Of a stretch of 64,000 bases of DNA, positions 59,709 to 64,000 are shown piece by piece. Source of the DNA: Dermacentor variabilis (Eukaryota; Arthropoda; Arachnida; Ixodida; Ixodidae). Location of the stretch: the NCBI RefSeq assembly GCF_050947875.1, contig NC_134569.1, positions 209,684,627 to 209,748,626 on the forward strand, in the 5' to 3' direction. Position numbers and translations under genes: made by a program. Position 1 is the stretch's first letter, and each line of letters begins with the position of its first letter. The notes beneath the pieces were generated by a model that worked only from the letters and a program-made list of their open reading frames with translations, had not been told where the DNA came from and did not search any database.

Positions 59709-60443
59709 TTAAGAGGAAGCTTTAGCTCGAGTGCTCCTATCTAAATACACGTAAAAGGAGAATTCATTTTTCTCTGCAACGACTGCACCAAATTTGGCGA
59801 CGTTTGTTGCATTTAAAAGAAAAGCATAACCTGTAGTGAGTGTTTGTTTCGAATTTGTGATTTAGGTCGTCAATATTTTATTAAGAAGTCACAAAAGTAA
59901 AAAAAAAATCAGAAAACAATACTATCAACGTTACAACGCTGTAACTCAGCAATCAAAAATGATATCACAGTTATGTGAATTGCATCTAGTAGCACATATA
60001 AAGCGGACAAAACTGATATGTTACACATGAATCTCAAAAAATTTAGTGGTATGGAAATACGGCTTTTGCAGAACCCTTTGTGCACAACGTAACAAAGTCA
60101 CGTAAATTAAAAGTTATAAAATGACAGACCGAACGTCTCCTCTATCAATGATATAGTGGATGCCGTTACAGAACAGCGATATCCGTTTTGATGCATAGCT
60201 AATAATTCACAAAGTTCCCGCTTCTATATTTTTCAAGCTTTCAAATTTCTGAAAACCTTTTTAACAAAATTCACGCAGCGAAATTCCGTTTCGAACAGTC
60301 ACTATAATCTAACTTTCTTTCCCAAATGCAACAAATTTCATTAAAATCGCTCCAGTGGTTATCTCAGGAAAACGTTTTTACGTGTTACATGTGTTTTTAA
60401 TAGGCTGTGTCGGAGTTGGGCCCGAGCTAAAGCTTCCTCTTAA
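59709..60443. mobile_element. TTAA-flanked MITE with perfect 21-bp termini
   Basis: Starts TTAAGAGGAAGCTTTAGCTC (59709) and ends with its exact reverse complement (60423-60443). 735 bp, no open frame. TTAA at both ends fits the target preference of piggyBac-type transposases, though TTAA is here counted as part of the terminus. Confidence 0.85.
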
Positions 60444-60540
60444 ATGATTCCAATGGCGATCTGCATTGTGGCCTGTGGTGTAGTTCCATGTCTACTCCAG
60501 ACTCAGAGCGTCACGAATGACTAAATAAATTTATAGCGGA

Positions 60541-60655
60541 GAGGCATGGCCTCTCTGTTCCGACATGGGACTAGCCAACGGCGGGTTAGGGACCTACCTA
60601 GTGGGCCCCCGCTTAGCTCCTCAGGACCCCCAGTAAAGTCGTTTACTACTACTAG
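60541..60655 (+). mobile_element. Possible LINE 3' tail
   Basis: CCTCTCTGTTCCGACATGGG, GTGGGCCCCCGCTTAGCTCC, TCAGGACCCCCAGTAAAGTC and (CTA)n resemble tails of I/R1-type tick LINEs ending in AATAAAGT plus a short tandem repeat. No coding part attached. Confidence 0.35.
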
Positions 60656-61754
60656 TAGGCGCGCGCAATGTTACAGACAGCGAACAAAAGTTAATCATAT
60701 AAGACAGAAAGAAGACGAATGTGGGAAAGGGAGTGCGGCTAAATGTTATGAATCGAAGACTAAATAGGCAGTAACTTATGTGATGAGCACCTTATCGCTA
60801 TGCTACCGTAAGAAAACAGGAATGAGCGTGGGTTGTGCGATAGCGCAGATATTAAAAATTGTCTAATCTTGCTTCCGTGAAGACGAGCATTTCATTTTGC
60901 ACTGTGCGCTAACAGGGCTTCCAGATACTCGTACCGTGCCTCAGGTAGGGTTCACACCGTAAGCGGTGGAAGATTATCCTTGTCAGAACTAGGGGATATC
61001 TTCGGTAGTTTGTGCTGACGAAGTGTGATGGTACGCGCTGACGACGGTTCCGAAAGCTCGAGGAAGACTTACCCCTGTACTCTAGATCTTTCCTCTGCTG
61101 AAGACTCCGCCTCGACTCAAGAAAGTAAAAAGAAAATGGTACCTGCTTACAGTGACGATGTTGATGATGATGTTTATTGGCCCCCCTTAGAATCGGGGCG
61201 GAGTCAAATAGTCTCCTAGTCTGCGTTATTTAGTCAGGTTTGAGTAAATTTATCGCTACGTAACCGTTACTTTATCTGATCTCGATCTTGACTTTCGTAC
61301 TTAAAATTTTTGTCACTAATTGTACCGTTAGCTACACTTGCAATGACACTGGTTCCATCCATCTCTTCCTTGATTTTATTCCACCAATGCTGTCTTACTC
61401 ATCTCGACTGCTTACCAGTCAATCTTTCCATCTTCCTTGAATCCCGACGCTTGTGTACGCTCCATACGGGTTTCGCTGGGTGAAAATCTCGGCATTCCGT
61501 TAGGATGTTCGGAGTTGTTTCCGGGCTTTTTTTCTGCAGCAAACACATGTCTGATCCTGTGGCGCATATTTGGTCTGGCACGTTCTTGTCTTCAGGCAGC
61601 CAGCTCGGGTCTCAAAGAAGGCATTGCCATTTGCCTTATCATACAGGTTTTTCCCTCCTGATTTCTTTTTTTTTCAGTTTTTTTTGCAAGGAAATACTAT
61701 CTACAAGAAAGTAGATAGTAGCCCCCCCCCCCTTCCAATCGTCTTCATGATCCT
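60656..61754. other. No intact gene; possible LINE zinc-motif remnant at 61399-61581 (-)
   Basis: The minus frame 61581-61399 has MCLLQKKSPETTPNILTECR, faintly like the CxxC..H..C motif after LINE RNase H, with Cys lost. A poly-C run lies at 61723-61734. Confidence 0.3.
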
Positions 61755-62143
61755 CCGCGGCATTCATTTTCATTTTCATTTCATTTATTGTACCTTCAGG
61801 GCCGAAGCATTACAGAGGGGAGTGGCAAAAAAACATTTCTGTGAGAAGATACACTTATACATGGAGTTATATAATGTACGAATAACAATACAAATACTCT
61901 AATTAACAAATCAAATCAATACAAATCACCATACTACAAAACAATGTAAAATGAGTAGATGATACAGGTAAGCACAAGCAAACAAGAGGAAAAAACAAGA
62001 AATAACATGAGGTAAAGAACTAATTCGTTACTGTTAAAGCATTTTTGAAATGTTGATGGTGTGTAATTTCTGCAGTAGTGGTAAGAAGATGGTTCCACTC
62101 TTCACAAGTCCTGGGAAAAAATGAATACTGAACAATAGAAGTC

Positions 62144-62200
62144 CTGCAAAAAGGAACGGCTACTGCAAAAAGGAACGGCTACTGCAAAAAGAAACGGCTA
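62144..62200. repeat. Three copies of a 19-bp unit
   Basis: CTGCAAAAAGGAACGGCTA starts at 62144, 62163 and 62182 (the third has one change). It falls at the end of the CR1 frame and adds repeated codons just before the stop. Confidence 0.9.
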
Positions 62201-63735
62201 CTTTATGTCGGTGGTTAATGCGTGATGACACGTACTGGGGAGGAAAGATGAAATCATCGTGTAGTGAGCGATGGTGAAATATGCGGTGAAAAAGACACAA
62301 GCGATGAATCTTACGGCGAGATGCTAGTGATGGTAGTTCAAGGCTCGATTTCATATTCGTCACATTTGCCGTTCGAGCATAATTAGACATAATAAAACGT
62401 GCAGAGTTATTCTGAACCATTTCGAGTGAGTAGATTAGATTGTCATGGAAAGGGTCCCAAACAAAGGCGGCGTATTCCACCTTCGAACGAATTAGTGTTT
62501 TATAAAGTAAAAGTTTAAGAGCCTCAGGAGCGCGTGAGAAATTCCGGCGAAGATATGCAAGTGTTTTGTTGGCGCTGGCGATTATGGATTCAATGTGATC
62601 ATTCCAAGTTAGTTGTGAGGATATAGTGACACCAAGATATCTATATGACGATACTACTTCTAAAGGAAAGTTATCAAGATGATATGAAACATTTGCATTA
62701 GTAGATCTAGTTACACGCATGACTTTGCATTTTTTAGTGTTTAATTCCATGCACCAAGTCTTACACTAAGCGGACACAGAATCAAGATCAGACTGTAGAA
62801 TAGTAGTATTGTTAGGACTAGTTATTTCTCGAAATATTACACAGTCATCTGCAAACAAGTTGATATGGGAAGAGACGCAGGAAGGTAAGTCGTTAATGTA
62901 GATTAGAAAGAGGAGAGGGCCAAGCACCGATCCTTGTGGTACACCGGAGGAAACAGGACTCGTAGGAGAGTCAGTGTTATTAACAGAGACAAACTGGGAA
63001 CGATTTAGTAAAAAATATTCGAGCCATGCAAGTAGTTTGGAATCCAAATTTAGTAACTGCAACTTATATAAAGGAGATTATGGCATACTTTATCGAAGGC
63101 TTTTGAAAAATCTAAACATATACAGTCAGCTAAAGAAGAACGATCGAGGATGGCATGAAGACGGTGTGTGAAACATACGAGTTTAGTATCACACGAGAAT
63201 GTCTTGCGGAAACCATGTTGTGAAGGCGAAAAAAAAATGAATTCAATTCAAGAAAAGAGACAAGATTTGAAAATTGAATATGCTCGAAAATTTTACATGG
63301 AATGCCAGTTAGCGAAATGGGGCGATAATATAGAAGCGAGCGTTTATTGCCAGACTTGTGAAGCGGAACCACCCTCCCGATCTTCCAGTCAGTGGGGAGG
63401 GAACGCTTCTCTAGTGACTGTTGAAAAATTTTTGGTAATATAATTGATGAGTAACAGACTGTATTTATAAGAAACCTAGGATTAATGGAATCGTACCCAG
63501 GTGAGGAGGATGCTTTTAAATTTTTTATAGCTTTGACTACGCCATTGTAGTCAATTATAATGGGAGACATTACTATAAATCCTAAAATCTTAACCTGAGG
63601 AAGAATTGTTAGTGTTGTTGTAGAGAAGTTGCTGACAAAGACTTCATTTAACACACCGGCATATTGCGCATCAGGTATAGTATTCCCTGCAGAATCAACA
63701 AGACTGATTGCGCTATCACTTTTAGGATGAAACAC
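62160..63735 (-). pseudogene. CR1-like reverse transcriptase, broken
   Basis: 63735-63130 carries LKASSSPGYDSINPRFL, WKIGRVVPLHKSGNKRS and YYRPISLTGIPCKIFEHI. After a frame change near 63200 the fingers (RKTFSCDTKLVCFTHRLHAI-like) are garbled. 63062-62766: [20 protein letters not shown], then the catalytic LFADDCVIFRE. A TAG/TAA break at about 62764-62769 precedes WCMELNTKKCKVMRVT, YRYLGVTISSQLTW, SKVEYAAFVWDPFHD and MVQNNSARFIMSNYA. The C-terminus is replaced by the 19-bp repeats. Inactive. Confidence 0.85.
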
Positions 63736-63740
63736 GCGCC

Positions 63741-64000
63741 AGAATCATTGAGAAACCTGGCGCCTTCATCAGCAGACAGGCGGCACCATGCCAAGCTAGA
63801 TGAAAGGGAGGACGAGCTTCGGATCGGGAATCGTTTGAGAATACAGAGGTTCGTCTCTTTATATTTGCGGAAGGCGCACTCGACACCAAGGTGCACTTGC
63901 ATCAACCTCGAATCGGGGTAGCGATAAGTACATTTGCTGGCCGCCGAATAGTGCCTCTGCTATTTAGGAACCTCTCGACGTACATTTCGGGGAGCTGCAT
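63741..64000. other. End of window, nothing recognised
   Basis: Overlapping frames at 63648-63921 on both strands have no recognised family. The LINE break near 63735 is the last identifiable boundary. Confidence 0.4.

Larger units (their letters stand above)
61755..63740 (-). mobile_element. CR1-like LINE, minus strand, 5'-truncated
   Basis: The tail is on the plus strand as CATTTTCATTTCATTTATTG at about 61767-61791, followed by the CR1 3' UTR with CTTCAGGGCCGAAGCATTAC, matching the 3' ends at 1.8 and 42.7 kb. The protein frame begins at about 63735 without an endonuclease. Confidence 0.85.

Overview
The window looks like hard-tick (Ixodidae, probably metastriate) nuclear DNA. It is intron-rich and AT-leaning, and crowded with CR1-like, RTE and I-clade LINEs, Penelope-like elements (PLEs), Ty3/gypsy pieces, several inverted-repeat DNA elements and one tRNA-derived SINE resembling the tick Ruka family. 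No bacterial-type genes, CRISPR arrays, rRNA genes or free-standing tRNA genes were found. The species assignment is inferred from repeat content only.

Host gene (730-23809, + strand). One six-exon gene is assembled here from splice signals and phase. It encodes a short N-terminal module, a coiled coil and a C-terminal BEN domain. All five introns are GT-AG and the exon phases join cleanly, except for one extra base in the BEN exon that breaks the frame. Its introns hold a CR1 copy (1.7-4.5 kb), palindromic MITEs (5.2-6.8 kb), a head-to-head PLE pair with an RTE copy (10.5-14.2 kb), a pogo/Tigger transposon (15.4-17.2 kb), a PLE fragment (about 18 kb) and a second head-to-head PLE pair (22.6-23.3 kb). 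A tandem repeat follows the gene (24.2-24.7 kb).

24.7-36.3 kb. A gypsy gag fragment with a primer-binding site; a LINE tail; two inverted copies of a DNA transposon (25.7-27.8 kb); a young RTE insertion with a 10-bp target-site duplication (28.3-29.6 kb); a gene-free CpG-rich stretch (about 31 kb); a decayed CR1 joined to an I-clade RNase H end; and a second I-clade LINE on the other strand, interrupted by the SINE with a perfect 12-bp target-site duplication.

36.7-44.2 kb is the most interesting part. An intact-looking full-length CR1-like LINE (38171-42530) sits inside an older CR1 copy and is flanked by TTTGG. Its ORF1 begins with a 2A-type motif (GDVETNPGP). ORF1 and ORF2 are in the same frame, separated by a single UAG, and the first AUG of ORF2 lies after the predicted catalytic Asn of the endonuclease. 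Its 5' end carries a 55-bp repeat at a 291-bp period.

45-64 kb. A PLE with RT and GIY-YIG domains and an inverted copy of its own 3' end; a degraded Ty3/gypsy element (50.9-56.1 kb) with a CR1-like LINE in its 3' LTR; a roughly 250-bp inverted repeat (56.5-57.6 kb); a TTAA-flanked MITE (59.7-60.4 kb); and a broken CR1 on the minus strand (61.8-63.7 kb). The rest is non-coding as far as can be seen.
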